DNA of 64,000 nucleotides from Humibacter albus DSM 18994 (GCF_000421825.1 NZ_ATXT01000011.1:1-64000), one strand, 5' to 3'; shown: positions 16,701 through 25,456, numbered from the stretch's first letter. Numbers and translations are program-made. Notes: generated by a model from the letters alone, not told the origin.

Positions 16701-17045
16701 GGTATCGAAGCTCAGCTCGTCTCGTTATGGGCTCTGCTGTACTACGTGCACCGCTTGAGCTGCGCGGGCGCGATGACGGGTCCCTCTGCGATCACGCCGA
16801 CGCAATGGCAGCAACTGGATGCGTCGACTCGCGACAACTTTCAGGCCGCGCTCGCCGTGCTCGACAACCGTGCGCCCTCCCGGATACGTGACGTCAGAGA
16901 CGCCGACACGTCGCAGACGGACGGCATGACGCCCGACGAACGCGAACTGCTCGAGGACATCACGCGCATCAACGAGGTTCTTCTCACTTACGTGGATGAC
17001 GTCGCGATCGGCTCGACCGACACGCTGATCGCGAGCCGGACGTGA
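13722..17045 (+). CDS. Ion-channel-like domain fused to FUSC transporter-like domains
   Basis: A 1107-residue membrane protein. Residues 1-170 hold about four hydrophobic segments with SVGQFSTAGADNISP between two of them, resembling the pore loop of two-helix K+ channels but without a TVGYGD filter. A soluble segment of some 250 residues follows. Then there are two blocks of clustered membrane helices (about 430-560 and 770-920), the second with LAVALALFLGEFVSSGAQYW, ending in a soluble tail. The block pattern matches FUSC/aromatic-acid-exporter-like proteins. The start is ATG 13722; a GTG at 13704 is too close to the G-rich stretch upstream. It faces a second FUSC gene whose end is 9 bases away. 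Function is unknown; a gated efflux or conductance role is possible. Confidence 0.75.
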   Translation: MDAVWIAFGIAVLAFTLLDTFLVVLNYNEPGFFANKVARAEWIAIRSFTRRVSRRWRPLVLRQVTGSLILTTLLCWLVGLVLGFAFIYLGLIGLGAFQLSTGVKPDFVGAFYLSVGQFSTAGADNISPAGGWVNLIPVAEALLSVVILSFFITFLSNIFSVIQNLRSLCADFFQVGPGVGSPVEALRPFFPGGRSRGLDLHLTNMVNDFNLYCDSLRQDRAAYHFQSGEDRFSLPYALHMVAGEAGALQWGLPAGHAASQSPQIVRLIEAFSEFRDDRYVQMGWQSRIAPAPLSRERFVQERDAYSSHRLDVQLDPWAARFFALNDAMVSLAHDSIPDVPDDAYVRYVGWLPFASAAHQFVSDVGHDLDFQPIYRDDPSVPAVVTSSSDEDVTQDADAGSEDTPRRSRVASWLRRRQAFLDPGFVRTRSALRTLVIVIVAAGIATGIAAGLSISATTAGALAGLVAMFASSSSTGRQEASRRVGLIGLIATFGGITCGVLLPQASMWTMLALAALAAIAVWLSRFGPMAGSFGRLLFITAFFASLLEVEPQEYVAAFIASGIGVVCSWIASFLPTRSPRARLRDAVHAFFARSASVLDAAADSVTTGRDPAIDRRLRAAALALRDTAAHLATSLDLDRPPAGLSETRARMLRLRVFEADLAAQGLVRALSSGSDYAITVDVGAVLAGELVALQRHIISLEHDDSDTPFAVHATPRPDWSEESQRALAGIRETAAAFDRLSAARRGAEEAAPMTPSTARETKPARAARAVQDQRQRGATDRRALQSGLAVALALFLGEFVSSGAQYWAALPAYQSLAAADGFSWKRNLQRGVSTVAGAAVAFGLTLATGHSPVTTFTVLGVTVFLTVFLRTVASSWTVFWQTILLATMYDALSALDVEAVQVRIVETLIGAAIALLVSALVLPTRVRANTVTMMSNAIAAAMASTHATLGRLADPSAVDASSADALESQMDRQFREIHAAARPLRNGAGSMGRGGIEAQLVSLWALLYYVHRLSCAGAMTGPSAITPTQWQQLDASTRDNFQAALAVLDNRAPSRIRDVRDADTSQTDGMTPDERELLEDITRINEVLLTYVDDVAIGSTDTLIASRT

Positions 17046-17054
17046 TGTCGCGGA

Positions 17055-18083
17055 TCAGGAACTCACGAGGTCTTCGCGGTCCCTCTCCCGTCTCGTGACG
17101 AACACGTGGCCGATCGAGAGGACGACGACGGCCGCCGCCACGCCGACCAGGGTGTACATCGCACGTTCGAAGATCGCGTGATCGATCGCTGGGGAACCGC
17201 CCTCGGTCTGCAGGACGACCGCCGGGGTGAGGAAGATGACGAACACCCAGTAGGGAAGCTTCATGTTCGCCAACGCCGCCGCGACGGTCAGCACGAGCGC
17301 GACGATGGTGATGACGCCCGGCGACGACTGGAACACCGAAGCGATCACGACGGCGACCAGCGCGCCGACCAACGTGCCCACTGCGCGGGAGATCGCGCGC
17401 TTCGTGGCATCGGAATAGAGGGGCTGGACGACGACGAAGAAGGTGAGGATGATCCACCAGGAATCCGAGTCGAGCACCGTCATGGCGACGAACGTCGACA
17501 CGCCGACGAGCACGCCGAGAGCAGCGGCGAAGTAGGCCGAGGTGCGGAGCGGGAAGGTTTTCGGCGGCTTCATCGGAATGGCCCGCACGACGAACTGGCC
17601 GAGCACCGCGGTCCAGAGCCCGCCGGCGAGAGCGAAGCCGACGAGAACGAGTCCGGCCGCGACCGACGACGAGGCAGCCACAGTTCCAGACGGCAGGGCG
17701 ACGTTGATGTCGCCGATCAGCGCGAATGAGGTCAGCGGCGCGGCGAACGACAGCATCAGCTGCCATCCGCGAAGGGCGCTGAATCCGGTCGCCACCGCGA
17801 GCGCGGCCATGTAGAGCGCCCCGACGATCGGGAAGTCCCTCAGCAGGAGTGAGAGCCCCATCAGCAGCGGAGTGAGGACGGCGGCAGCGAAGCCCAGACG
17901 CGGGCTCTTGAACAGGCCGATCACGGCGGGAAGCATTCCGAGATACCACAACGAGGAGTTCGCGTGCCACGCGGTGAAACTCAGGATCACCATCGGCGCG
18001 AGCAGGAGCAGCGCGAGCACGACGAGCACAGCGATCGGCGGCGCGTGTCTCGGCGCGCGCTCTGATTGTCGGATAGCCGTCAT
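17055..18083 (-). CDS. FUSC family membrane protein
   Basis: A 342-residue protein with roughly ten hydrophobic segments in two groups. The second group, starting near residue 180 (LRTSAYFAAALGVLVGVSTF, then WWIILTFFVVVQPLYSDATK, RAVGTLVGALVAVVIA), is the typical FUSC half with its conserved R-x-x-GT-x-x-G stretch. Family members include aromatic carboxylic acid efflux and fusaric-acid-resistance proteins. The substrate here is unknown. It is convergent with the long channel-like/FUSC gene and divergent from the urease operon, across a 180-base gap. Confidence 0.8.
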   Translation of the reverse strand: MTAIRQSERAPRHAPPIAVLVVLALLLLAPMVILSFTAWHANSSLWYLGMLPAVIGLFKSPRLGFAAAVLTPLLMGLSLLLRDFPIVGALYMAALAVATGFSALRGWQLMLSFAAPLTSFALIGDINVALPSGTVAASSSVAAGLVLVGFALAGGLWTAVLGQFVVRAIPMKPPKTFPLRTSAYFAAALGVLVGVSTFVAMTVLDSDSWWIILTFFVVVQPLYSDATKRAISRAVGTLVGALVAVVIASVFQSSPGVITIVALVLTVAAALANMKLPYWVFVIFLTPAVVLQTEGGSPAIDHAIFERAMYTLVGVAAAVVVLSIGHVFVTRRERDREDLVSS

Positions 18084-18181
18084 ACGCGTTTACGATACAG
18101 AAAGCCATGCCGGTACGCGTAGTAATTCGAATGGCTGCCGCATGCGCCTATCGCTCACTCCTGCGGTGAATGTGAAAAGCA

Positions 18182-18210
18182 TTGCGTTCGTGTAGGCGAG
18201 CCGACATAAT
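18182..18210 (+). promoter_or_regulatory. Likely urease operon promoter
   Basis: ttgcgt (18182-18187) and cataat (18205-18210) are separated by 17 bp. A start point near 18217 would leave a leader of about 50 bases before ureA. The leader ends in a clear ribosome-binding site (acaggag). No obvious nitrogen-regulator palindrome was recognised. Confidence 0.55.
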
Positions 18211-18266
18211 GCCTAAAGGGCGCGACGGGGGGTTGCGTCTACGACCTGCTGGGGACAGGAGCGGTA

Positions 18267-18572
18267 ATGGACCTCGCGCCACGTGAGATCGACAAGCTGT
18301 ACGTATACCAGGTTGCGGAACTCGCGAGACGACGGCGAGAACGCGGAACAAAGCTCAATATGAGCGAAGCGCAAGCGCTGGTGACGGAGGCCATTCTCGA
18401 GGCCGCACGCGACGGAAAGCCCGTCGCCGATTGCATGGAACTCGGCAAGAAGGTCGTCACCGAAGACGAGTGCATGCCGGGGGTGCGCGAGCGGATCACC
18501 CTGCTCCAGGTCGAGGCCACGTTCCCGGACGGAACGAAGCTCGTCTCCTGCCACGACCCGATCGGAGGGTGA
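18267..18572 (+). CDS. ureA: Urease gamma subunit
   Basis: A 101-residue structural subunit of urease, which hydrolyses urea to ammonia and carbamate in the cytoplasm. The sequence follows the family closely: REIDKLYVYQVAELARRRRE, then LNMSEAQALVTEAILEAARD, and HDPIG at the end. It is the first gene of the operon. Unlike the common ureABC order, the next gene is a CbiX-like protein rather than ureB. That gene starts at or within a few bases of the ureA stop. Confidence 0.97.
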   Translation: MDLAPREIDKLYVYQVAELARRRRERGTKLNMSEAQALVTEAILEAARDGKPVADCMELGKKVVTEDECMPGVRERITLLQVEATFPDGTKLVSCHDPIGG

Positions 18573-18577
18573 GTTCG

Positions 18578-19420
18578 TTGACGCACGGCCGCCCGGTCCG
18601 CGTCATCCTCGTCGGGGGGCACGAGAGTGCCGACGGAGCAGATCTGGCCAGGATCGCCGGTCACCTCGACAATACGGTCAGCGCGAAACCCGGCCGCGCA
18701 TTCCACAACACGGTCGTGGCTTCCCTCGAAGCGGACGAGACCGTCGTGGTTGTTCCGATGACCTTCGGCAGAAACCCCACCATGGTGGCCGACATCGCGA
18801 AGACGCTGAAGTGGTTGGCACCGAAATACCCGCGACAGATCGCGCTCGCAGAGTCGTTCGGGCGCGTCGACCACCTCACCGCATGGCTGCGAGCCGCAGC
18901 GAACCGCGCCGCAGCCGGCGGAGGGTCATGTGCACTGCTCATCGTCGCCGCACCGTCGAATCCGTTCGATGAGGCCGAGTTGCATCGCATCGCCTATCTC
19001 GTCGCCACCCACGGTGCACTGGACGAGGTGGGGGTGGCGATCGCCGGCGACGAGCCCGGTTTGCGACGTGCCGTCGAGCGGCAGCGCCGGCTCGGCGTGG
19101 AGCGCGTCGTGACCGTGCCCGCGGGGTTCGCAAAGGCGCTGCCGGAGGCGAGCGCCGAGTTCGCGGGCCCGCTGATGAGCGAGGCGGCCGTCATCCGGGT
19201 CGTCGGCGATCGGGTCGCGGATGCCGTCACCGCGCTCGGGCAAGGGGCCGACGGAATCGACTCGGGCCTCGGCGCCGATCACGGTCACGGGTACGCCCAT
19301 TCTCACGCATTCGAGGAGAGTCAGGGCATTACACACCAGCACGGCAATTCTGCACCGCATGCGCATTATCACCCGAATGGGGTGACGCATACGCACGCCC
19401 ATATTCACGATCACCATTGA
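18578..19420 (+). CDS. CbiX/SirB-like protein with His-rich tail, putative urease nickel chaperone
   Basis: A 280-residue protein if the TTG at 18578 is used, which is spaced 8 bases from ggagggt; a GTG at 18569 inside the ureA stop is the alternative. The body looks like a duplicated class II chelatase fold: [20 protein letters not shown] with a His-containing GHES turn, [20 protein letters not shown], and [20 protein letters not shown]. CbiX and CfbA relatives insert Co or Ni into tetrapyrroles. The last 47 residues contain 15 His, including [11 protein letters not shown] at the end, like the nickel-binding tails of UreE and HypB. The operon has no ureE, so I infer this protein stores or delivers nickel to the UreG complex. 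Confidence 0.8.
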   Translation: MTHGRPVRVILVGGHESADGADLARIAGHLDNTVSAKPGRAFHNTVVASLEADETVVVVPMTFGRNPTMVADIAKTLKWLAPKYPRQIALAESFGRVDHLTAWLRAAANRAAAGGGSCALLIVAAPSNPFDEAELHRIAYLVATHGALDEVGVAIAGDEPGLRRAVERQRRLGVERVVTVPAGFAKALPEASAEFAGPLMSEAAVIRVVGDRVADAVTALGQGADGIDSGLGADHGHGYAHSHAFEESQGITHQHGNSAPHAHYHPNGVTHTHAHIHDHH

Positions 19421-19448
19421 CATGAAGTACCGGGGGGAAAGGAACACC

Positions 19449-19892
19449 GTGGCAACCAGGAAATCGAAAGTCCATCACGACGGCGGCACCATCGAGATCA
19501 ATGCCGGAAGGGATTCCGTGACGCTCAAAGTCACGAATACCGGCGACCGTCCTGTGCAGGTCGGCTCGCATTTTCATTTCTTCGAAGTGAATCCCGCCAT
19601 GCGTTTCGTGCGCGAAAAGGCATGGGGAATGCATCTGGATGTTCCGGCGGGCACGGGGGTGCGGTTCGAGCCGGGTGAGACCAAGGAGGTCACTCTCGTG
19701 GCGTTCGCCGGCGGTCGTCAGATCGTCGGGTTCAACGGCCTGGTCGACGGCGGACTCGATGCCCACCAGACGAAGGTCGATGCGATGCGTCTGCTGGCGG
19801 AGCGAGGCTTTCAGAACGGCGAGCCCGACAGCAAGGTGGGCAAAGCACCGACGCCGAAGAAGACGTCCGCGACCACGAAGGGTGCGAAGTAG
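19449..19892 (+). CDS. ureB: Urease beta subunit
   Basis: A 147-residue structural subunit. The family core is present: [39 protein letters not shown] and [20 protein letters not shown]. There is a Lys/Thr-rich tail. The start is the GTG at 19449, preceded by ggggaaagga; the upstream ATG at 19422 lacks such a site and would add nine odd residues. It binds the alpha subunit and helps shape the active-site flap. ureC starts two bases after its stop. Confidence 0.95.
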   Translation: MATRKSKVHHDGGTIEINAGRDSVTLKVTNTGDRPVQVGSHFHFFEVNPAMRFVREKAWGMHLDVPAGTGVRFEPGETKEVTLVAFAGGRQIVGFNGLVDGGLDAHQTKVDAMRLLAERGFQNGEPDSKVGKAPTPKKTSATTKGAK

Positions 19893-19894
19893 CC

Positions 19895-21619
19895 ATGGCC
19901 ATCATCTCTCGCCAGCAGTACACCGACCTGTTCGGCCCGACGGTCGGCGACAAGGTTCGACTCGCCGACACGAACCTCATCATCGAGATCGAGAAGGACT
20001 ACGCGGCCGACAGCTACGGAGACGAGGTCGTCTATGGCGGTGGCAAGTCGGCTCGCGACGGCATGGCAGCCGATCCGCTCGCAAGCCAGAGTCACGGCGC
20101 GCTCGACCTCGTGATCACCAACGCCATCGTCATGGACCCTGTCCTGGGCATCGTCAAGGGCGATATCGGAGTCAAAGACGGCCTCATCGTGGGCGTCGGC
20201 AAGTCGGGCAACCCCAAGACGCAGAAGAACGTGGATCCGAAGCTGCTGGTCGGACCCGGCACCGAAGTGATCGCCGGCGAGCACCTCATCGCGACCGCCG
20301 GTGCGATGGATGCCCACGTGCACTTCATCTCTCCACAGCAGGCGTACTCCGCGCTGTCGAACGGCGTCACGACGCTGTTCGGCGGTGGCACGGGACCGAC
20401 GGACGGCACGAACGGCACGACGTGCACGCCGGGAGCCTGGAACATCTACCGCATGCTGCAGGCGTGGGACGACCTTCCGGTCAACGTCGGAATCCACGGC
20501 AAGGGGAACGGATCGCTGCCGCAGGCGCTCATCGAGCAGATCGAGGCGGGCGCCGGCGGACTGAAAGTGCATGAGGACTGGGGTGCGACGCCGGCGGCTC
20601 TCAGCCAGGCGCTCAGCGTCGCCGATGAATACGACATCCAGATCGCGGTGCACACCGACTCGCTGAACGAGGCGGGATTCGTAGAGGAGACCGTCTCTGC
20701 CATCGATGGCCGGACGATCCACACGTATCACACCGAAGGTGCGGGCGGCGGGCACGCCCCGGACATCATCAAGATCGCCGGCCAGTCGAACGTCTTGCCG
20801 TCGTCGACGAATCCGACGCTGCCGTACACGGTGAACTCGATCGACGAGCTGCTCGACATGGTGATGGTGTGCCACCATCTCTCCTACGAGAGTCCCGAGG
20901 ACATCGCCTTCGCGGATTCGCGCGTGCGTGCCGAGACGATCTCGGCCGAAACGGTGCTTCACGACCTCGGGATCATCTCGATGTTCTCCTCCGACTCGCA
21001 GGCCATGGGCCGCATCGGGGAGTCCGTCACGCGAGCGTTCCAGACGGCCCACCACTGCAAGGACAAGCGTGGAAAGCTTCCGGAGGATGCCGAGGGCAAC
21101 GACAACTTCCGCGTGCTGCGATACCTCGCGAAGGTGACGATCAACCCGGCCATCACACACGGGCTCTCGTCGTACATCGGATCGCTGGAGCCCGGGAAGA
21201 TGGCGGACATCGTGCTCTGGCCGGTGGACTCGTTCGCGGCCAAGCCGAAGCTCGTCCTCAAGGGCGGCCTGATCAACTGGTCGCTCATGGGAGATCCGAA
21301 CGCGTCTCTTCCCACCCCGCAGCCGGTGTACTACCGACCGATGTTCGGTGCCAACGGTCAGGCGCTGAACGCCACGCGCGCAACCTTCGTGTCGCAGGCA
21401 TCCATCGACAAGGGCGTGCCGGAACTCCTCGGGCTCAAGAGCAACATCCTTCCGGTGAAGGGCACCCGCACGATCGGCAAGAAGGACATGGTGCGCAACA
21501 GCGCGACCCCGCACATCGAGGTCGATCCGGAGACCTACCAGGTCTCGGTCGACGGGGAACCGGTGCACATCGAACCGGCTGAGTCGCTCCCGCTCACCCA
21601 GCTGTTCTATCTCGTCTAG
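19895..21619 (+). CDS. ureC: Urease alpha (catalytic) subunit
   Basis: A 574-residue amidohydrolase with the di-nickel site. All ligands are visible: H141 and H143 (MDAHVHF), carbamylated K224 (GLKVHEDWG), H253 ([10 protein letters not shown]), H279 ([10 protein letters not shown]) and D367 (SSDSQAMGR). The mobile flap Cys326 and catalytic His327/His328 lie in [13 protein letters not shown]. The residue after HVHFI is Ser where many ureases have Cys (HFICPQ), a tolerated variation. Length is normal. It needs UreD, UreF, UreG, CO2 and nickel for activation, and those genes follow directly. The only oddity is that no ureE lies between ureC and ureF. Confidence 0.98.
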   Translation: MAIISRQQYTDLFGPTVGDKVRLADTNLIIEIEKDYAADSYGDEVVYGGGKSARDGMAADPLASQSHGALDLVITNAIVMDPVLGIVKGDIGVKDGLIVGVGKSGNPKTQKNVDPKLLVGPGTEVIAGEHLIATAGAMDAHVHFISPQQAYSALSNGVTTLFGGGTGPTDGTNGTTCTPGAWNIYRMLQAWDDLPVNVGIHGKGNGSLPQALIEQIEAGAGGLKVHEDWGATPAALSQALSVADEYDIQIAVHTDSLNEAGFVEETVSAIDGRTIHTYHTEGAGGGHAPDIIKIAGQSNVLPSSTNPTLPYTVNSIDELLDMVMVCHHLSYESPEDIAFADSRVRAETISAETVLHDLGIISMFSSDSQAMGRIGESVTRAFQTAHHCKDKRGKLPEDAEGNDNFRVLRYLAKVTINPAITHGLSSYIGSLEPGKMADIVLWPVDSFAAKPKLVLKGGLINWSLMGDPNASLPTPQPVYYRPMFGANGQALNATRATFVSQASIDKGVPELLGLKSNILPVKGTRTIGKKDMVRNSATPHIEVDPETYQVSVDGEPVHIEPAESLPLTQLFYLV

Positions 21620-21625
21620 CGCGAC

Positions 21626-22345
21626 ATGGTCACGCCGAAGGATGCGAGCGGGCCGGCGAGCCTGCTGATCAGCCTGCAGTTGAGCGATTCCGCGTTCCCG
21701 AGCGGGTTCTATGCAATGTCCCACGGGCTCGAGGGGTTTCACCAGCAGGGGCTCGTCGATGGCGACACGATCGGCGATCTGCTGGAGGACATCCTCGTGC
21801 GTACCGCCGGTCCGGGAGATGCGACGGCTTTGGCGCGGACGCACGGGGCAGCCGTACGGCAGGACTGGGACCACGTCGCCGAGCTCGATCGGCTGCTGTT
21901 CGCGTCGAAGCTGAACTCGGAGCTTCGGCGCTCGAGCACACGCAGCGGACGGCAACTGATCGACATCGTGAGCGAGGCGTACGCGGGAACTCACGGCGGC
22001 GACGACATCGCGACCTGGGCCGAGTGGGTGAGGTCGCGCCGCACTCCCGGATGCCAGGCGATCGCAACCGGGGTCTGTTACGCCGCAACAGGGGTAGCGG
22101 TGGAGCAGGCAGTGGTCTCCGACCTCTTCGCCTTCGCGATCAGCTTCGCGGGTGCGGCGCTTCGTCTGCGGCTCACCGATCACCGCAGCACGCAGAAGCT
22201 GCTGCGCCGGGTGCAGCCGGTGATCGAGGAGGTCGCGGCCGACGCGGTGGCGCGCCCCGAAGCGGACATCGGAGGGTTCACCCCGGTCGGCGACATCATG
22301 TCGGCCGGGCACGAACGCGCTCCGGCGCGGCTGTTCACGAGCTGA
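21626..22345 (+). CDS. ureF: Urease accessory protein UreF
   Basis: A 239-residue all-helical accessory protein. UreF marks are LQLSDSAFPSGFYAMSHGLE near the N-terminus, then GFHQQGLVD and a conserved C-terminal helical region (SFAGAALRLRLTDHRSTQKL). UreF bridges UreD and UreG in the activation complex and gates GTP hydrolysis by UreG. It starts six bases after ureC. The C-terminal tail is Arg/Ala-rich and ends ARLFTS, close to the family pattern. Confidence 0.93.
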   Translation: MVTPKDASGPASLLISLQLSDSAFPSGFYAMSHGLEGFHQQGLVDGDTIGDLLEDILVRTAGPGDATALARTHGAAVRQDWDHVAELDRLLFASKLNSELRRSSTRSGRQLIDIVSEAYAGTHGGDDIATWAEWVRSRRTPGCQAIATGVCYAATGVAVEQAVVSDLFAFAISFAGAALRLRLTDHRSTQKLLRRVQPVIEEVAADAVARPEADIGGFTPVGDIMSAGHERAPARLFTS

Positions 22346-22398
22346 CCGGCGCCGCGCTCGGCGGAACCCACGGAACATCGAGAAAGGAAAGAAGAGAC

Positions 22399-23034
22399 AT
22401 GAACGACAACGTGCTGCGAGTCGGCATCGGGGGGCCGGTGGGAACCGGGAAGACAGCGCTGACCGAAGCTCTGGTGCCTCTCTTCCTCGCCGCGGGACGC
22501 ACTCCCGGCGTCATCACGAACGACATCTACACGCAGGAGGACGCGCTTCACGTGCGGCGAGAGCTCGCCGGCATCATCTCGCCGGAATGCGTCATCGGGG
22601 TCGAGACCGGCGCCTGCCCGCACACCGCGGTGCGCGACGACCCGACGATGAACCTCGCCGCCGGTGAGGAGATGCTCGAACGGTTCCCCCAGATCGACAC
22701 GCTGATCTACGAGTCGGGCGGCGACAACCTGACGCTGACGTTCTCGCCCGCGCTGGCCGACGTCTTCGTCTTCGTGCTCGACACGTCGAACGGACAGAAG
22801 ATGCCGCGAAAGGGCGGTCCGGGAATCACCGAGAGCGACATCCTCGTCATCAACAAGGTCGACATCGCGCAGTACGTGCGCACCGACCTCGAGGTGATGG
22901 AGCGCGACGCCCATGCCGTGCGGGAGGGACGGCCTGTCATCCTCACGAACGCGCTCGAGGGGATGGGCGTTCAGAAGCTGTGCGACACGATCATCGCGCG
23001 CTGGGAAGCGCAGCGCGGCAGGAACGTCGCCTGA
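22399..23034 (+). CDS. ureG: Urease accessory GTPase UreG
   Basis: A 211-residue SIMIBI-class GTPase. The P-loop is GPVGTGKT (residues 12-19), and the nickel-binding CPH motif is C73-P74-H75 (ETGACPHTAVRDD). The G-domain NKVD lies near residue 155. GTP-bound UreG dimers carry nickel on the CPH motif and pass it to UreFD-urease. The ATG at 22399 follows gaaaggaaagaag. The protein has only a short N-terminus with no His-rich stretch of its own, so nickel must be handed to it by another protein; UreE is the usual donor and is missing here. Confidence 0.96.
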   Translation: MNDNVLRVGIGGPVGTGKTALTEALVPLFLAAGRTPGVITNDIYTQEDALHVRRELAGIISPECVIGVETGACPHTAVRDDPTMNLAAGEEMLERFPQIDTLIYESGGDNLTLTFSPALADVFVFVLDTSNGQKMPRKGGPGITESDILVINKVDIAQYVRTDLEVMERDAHAVREGRPVILTNALEGMGVQKLCDTIIARWEAQRGRNVA

Positions 23035-23041
23035 GGCGCCG

Positions 23042-24058
23042 ATGACCGAGGAACCGGGAACAGACACGGCTCACGAGAGCCGGCCCCGCATCCGCTACGG
23101 CGGCCCGCGACTGCAGCCCGAACACTACGAGCCCGCGCACGTGCCGGTCGACGTCGCACGGTACGGGGTGGACCCGCACACCCTGCCGGTCGGCAGCCCG
23201 GGCAAGGTCGGCATACTCGAGCTCGGGTTCGAGCTCCGTGGGCCCGAGGGGATGCAACGCACGGAACTGGTGCACCACTATCAGAAGTCGCCGCTGCAGA
23301 TCATCGAGCCGGTGTACTACGACCCCCTGCGGCCCGACATGCCGTACACCTACCTGTTGACGACCGGGGGAGGGGTGCTGCACAACGACAGACAGCGCGC
23401 CGACCTGAAATTCGGACCCGGAACATCCGCGCACGTCACGACTCAAGCGCACACGAAGCTGTACCGAATGGAGTCGGGGTATGCGACGTCTCTCGTGAAC
23501 GTCGAGATCGCGGACGGCGCCTACCTGGAGTACCTTCCGGACCCGGTCATCCCGTACGTCGACTCGCGTTTCTATCAGCGCGTCGCCGTGACCCTGAGCC
23601 GGGACGCGACGCTGGTGACGGGGGAGACGATCTATGCCGGTCGTCTCACCCGCGGCGAGCACAACGCCTATGCGGTGTTCGCGAGCGATTTCGAGGTGCG
23701 GCGCCCCGACGGTGAGCCCGTCGCGTTCGATCGGGCGCGGCTCGTCCCCAGGGAAGGGCAAGTGGGAGGGCTGGGCATCCTGGCGGGGCGAGATGTCGTG
23801 GTTTCGCTTTTCGTGGTGACACCGCGCGTTCCTGTGGCGCAGCTCGCCCAGGTCCTTCATGACACGGCGGCCCGGATCGTCGCGGATTCCGATGACGATG
23901 CCGCACTGTTCGGCGTGAGCACGCTCGCCGATGACGCCGGGGCGTGGCTGCGGTACGTCGGCGACGACACCATCACCGCCACGAAGGTGCGGACCGCTGC
24001 CGCCGCCGCGGTGCACGAGCTGATCACGGGAAGCAGCGCGCCGCAGATACGCAAGTAG
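23042..24058 (+). CDS. ureD: Urease accessory protein UreD
   Basis: A 338-residue beta-rich scaffold protein (UreD/UreH family), somewhat longer than the usual 270-300 owing to an N-terminal extension of about 50 residues. Family stretches are LLTTGGGVLHNDRQRADLKF and THVTT-type THTKLYR (AHVTTQAHTKLYRMESGYAT), followed by YLPDPVIPYVDSRFYQ. It binds apo-urease and channels nickel from UreG through UreF. The ATG at 23042 lies seven bases past the ureG stop. Confidence 0.92.
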   Translation: MTEEPGTDTAHESRPRIRYGGPRLQPEHYEPAHVPVDVARYGVDPHTLPVGSPGKVGILELGFELRGPEGMQRTELVHHYQKSPLQIIEPVYYDPLRPDMPYTYLLTTGGGVLHNDRQRADLKFGPGTSAHVTTQAHTKLYRMESGYATSLVNVEIADGAYLEYLPDPVIPYVDSRFYQRVAVTLSRDATLVTGETIYAGRLTRGEHNAYAVFASDFEVRRPDGEPVAFDRARLVPREGQVGGLGILAGRDVVVSLFVVTPRVPVAQLAQVLHDTAARIVADSDDDAALFGVSTLADDAGAWLRYVGDDTITATKVRTAAAAAVHELITGSSAPQIRK

Positions 24059-24079
24059 CCCCACCGGGAGGGAACGACG

Positions 24080-25003
24080 ATGAGCACGACGAGTCTCAGC
24101 ACCACGACCGCCATCGTGCACTGGGGGCAGGGGGTGCTTCGGGGCCCTTCGCAGGTCTACTTCCAGCAGAACCTATTCACCGGAGTTCTGGTGCTGGCGG
24201 CGTTCTTCGTTGCGGACTGGCGGATGGGTGTGCTGGCCGTGCTCGGTGCACTCGGCGGGATCGCCGGTGGCCTGACCATGCGGTTCACGTTGGAGAACGT
24301 CTCGACCGGAATGCAGTCGTTCTGCGGGGCTCTCGTCGGCGCTGCGACGTTCGCCGCGCTGGGCGGGAACGGGTGGTGGGTGTACGCCCTGTCGATCGTG
24401 GGTGGTTTCGCGACCGGTCCCGTCACCTGGGTCGTGAATGCAGCGTTCACGAGGACTGTGCTGAAGAATTTCGAGCTTCCGTACACGACGGCACCGTTCG
24501 TGATCGTCTCGACGATCATCGCCGTGTCGACGCTGCGGCTGGCAGTGCCGAGCGCGCCGACGAAGCTGCCTTCCGAGCCGGTGGCATCCTTTTTCCTCTC
24601 TCTGCTGACGAACATCTCGCAGGTGGTCTTGATCGACAACCCGGTGTGCGGCGCGCTGATCCTTCTCGGGCTATTCATCGCGAGCTGGCGGGTCGGAGCC
24701 GCCGCCGTGCTGGGCAGCCTGTTCGGCTCGCTGGTCGCGATCGTTCTCGGAGAGCCGTGGTCGGAGATCGCCAACGGTCTCGCCAACTACTCGGGAGTGC
24801 TGACCGCGATCGCGCTGGCGGTCACCTTCCTGAAGAGTTCCATCGCGTCGTGGCTCTATTCGCTGCCCTGGATCGCGGTGACGGCGATCGTCACGCTGTT
24901 CATGCACCGGGTCGGGGTCGTGACCTACACCTGGCCATACATCCTGACCACGTGGGCGGCTCTCGTCGTCGCGTATTACATGAGACGCCTGAAACGAGCC
25001 TGA
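24080..25003 (+). CDS. Urea transporter (UT/SLC14-type channel)
   Basis: A 307-residue membrane protein with about ten hydrophobic segments in two repeated halves. The halves begin GPSQVYFQQNLFTGVLVLAA and NISQVVLIDNPVCGALILLG; the N-x-x-x-G and Q-V-x stretches and the LPYTTAPFVI segment are typical of the urea-channel fold. It should allow facilitated urea entry. It is the last gene of the urease operon, with a ribosome-binding site (ggaggga) and a 21-base gap after ureD. Confidence 0.9.
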   Translation: MSTTSLSTTTAIVHWGQGVLRGPSQVYFQQNLFTGVLVLAAFFVADWRMGVLAVLGALGGIAGGLTMRFTLENVSTGMQSFCGALVGAATFAALGGNGWWVYALSIVGGFATGPVTWVVNAAFTRTVLKNFELPYTTAPFVIVSTIIAVSTLRLAVPSAPTKLPSEPVASFFLSLLTNISQVVLIDNPVCGALILLGLFIASWRVGAAAVLGSLFGSLVAIVLGEPWSEIANGLANYSGVLTAIALAVTFLKSSIASWLYSLPWIAVTAIVTLFMHRVGVVTYTWPYILTTWAALVVAYYMRRLKRA

Positions 25004-25033
25004 CCGGGTCGTCGCGTGCGATGGATGCCAGTG

Positions 25034-25456
25034 CTAATCCGGACGCTCATCGTCGAGCACCGTCTCGAGCAGCTCCCGCAATGCGCTGCGCTGCCGGGCG
25101 TCGAGGCGACCCACGCTGTTCTGAAGCACCTCCGTCGCGAACGCCGAGCCGAGCTCGAGCATCCGCCGGCCTTCGTCGGTGACGCGGTGTTCGTGCGCGC
25201 GCCCTTGGCCGCGCGTGCGCACGATCAGGCCTCGGCGTTCCATGCCGGACGCCATCACGCCGAACGACTGCTCGCTCTGGAACGTCTCGGCGGCGAGCCG
25301 CCGGGCGCTCGCGCCGGGCTCCCGCTCGATGGCGCGGAGAGCATCCCACTGCACGATGGTGATCCCGGCCGCCGAGCGCAGCCGTGAGTCGAGCAGCCGA
25401 TGATGCTGCCATTGCGCGCGTTTGATGAGTCGGCCCAGCTCCTGGAGCTCGTCCAT
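25034..25456 (-). CDS. MarR-family transcriptional regulator
   Basis: A 140-residue winged-helix protein: ITIVQWDALRAIEREPGASA, RRLAAETFQSEQSFGVMASG as the recognition region, and wing RTRGQGRAHEHRVTDEG. No Cys is present, so thiol sensing is unlikely. It is divergent from the alpha/beta hydrolase gene, and the shared gap has an inverted repeat with an AT-rich spacer. It probably represses both genes until a small phenolic or similar ligand binds. Confidence 0.87.
   Translation of the reverse strand: MDELQELGRLIKRAQWQHHRLLDSRLRSAAGITIVQWDALRAIEREPGASARRLAAETFQSEQSFGVMASGMERRGLIVRTRGQGRAHEHRVTDEGRRMLELGSAFATEVLQNSVGRLDARQRSALRELLETVLDDERPD

Noticed and set aside
19811-22378. Long open frame of 855 codons on the minus strand
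   Set aside because: It lies antisense to ureB, ureC and ureF, which have all catalytic motifs. Its translation is Arg/Asp-rich without any family pattern, as expected from high-GC antisense frames.
21620-22398. ureE between ureC and ureF
   Set aside because: Only six bases separate ureC and ureF, and no UreE-like frame is found elsewhere in 18.2-25.0 kb on either strand.
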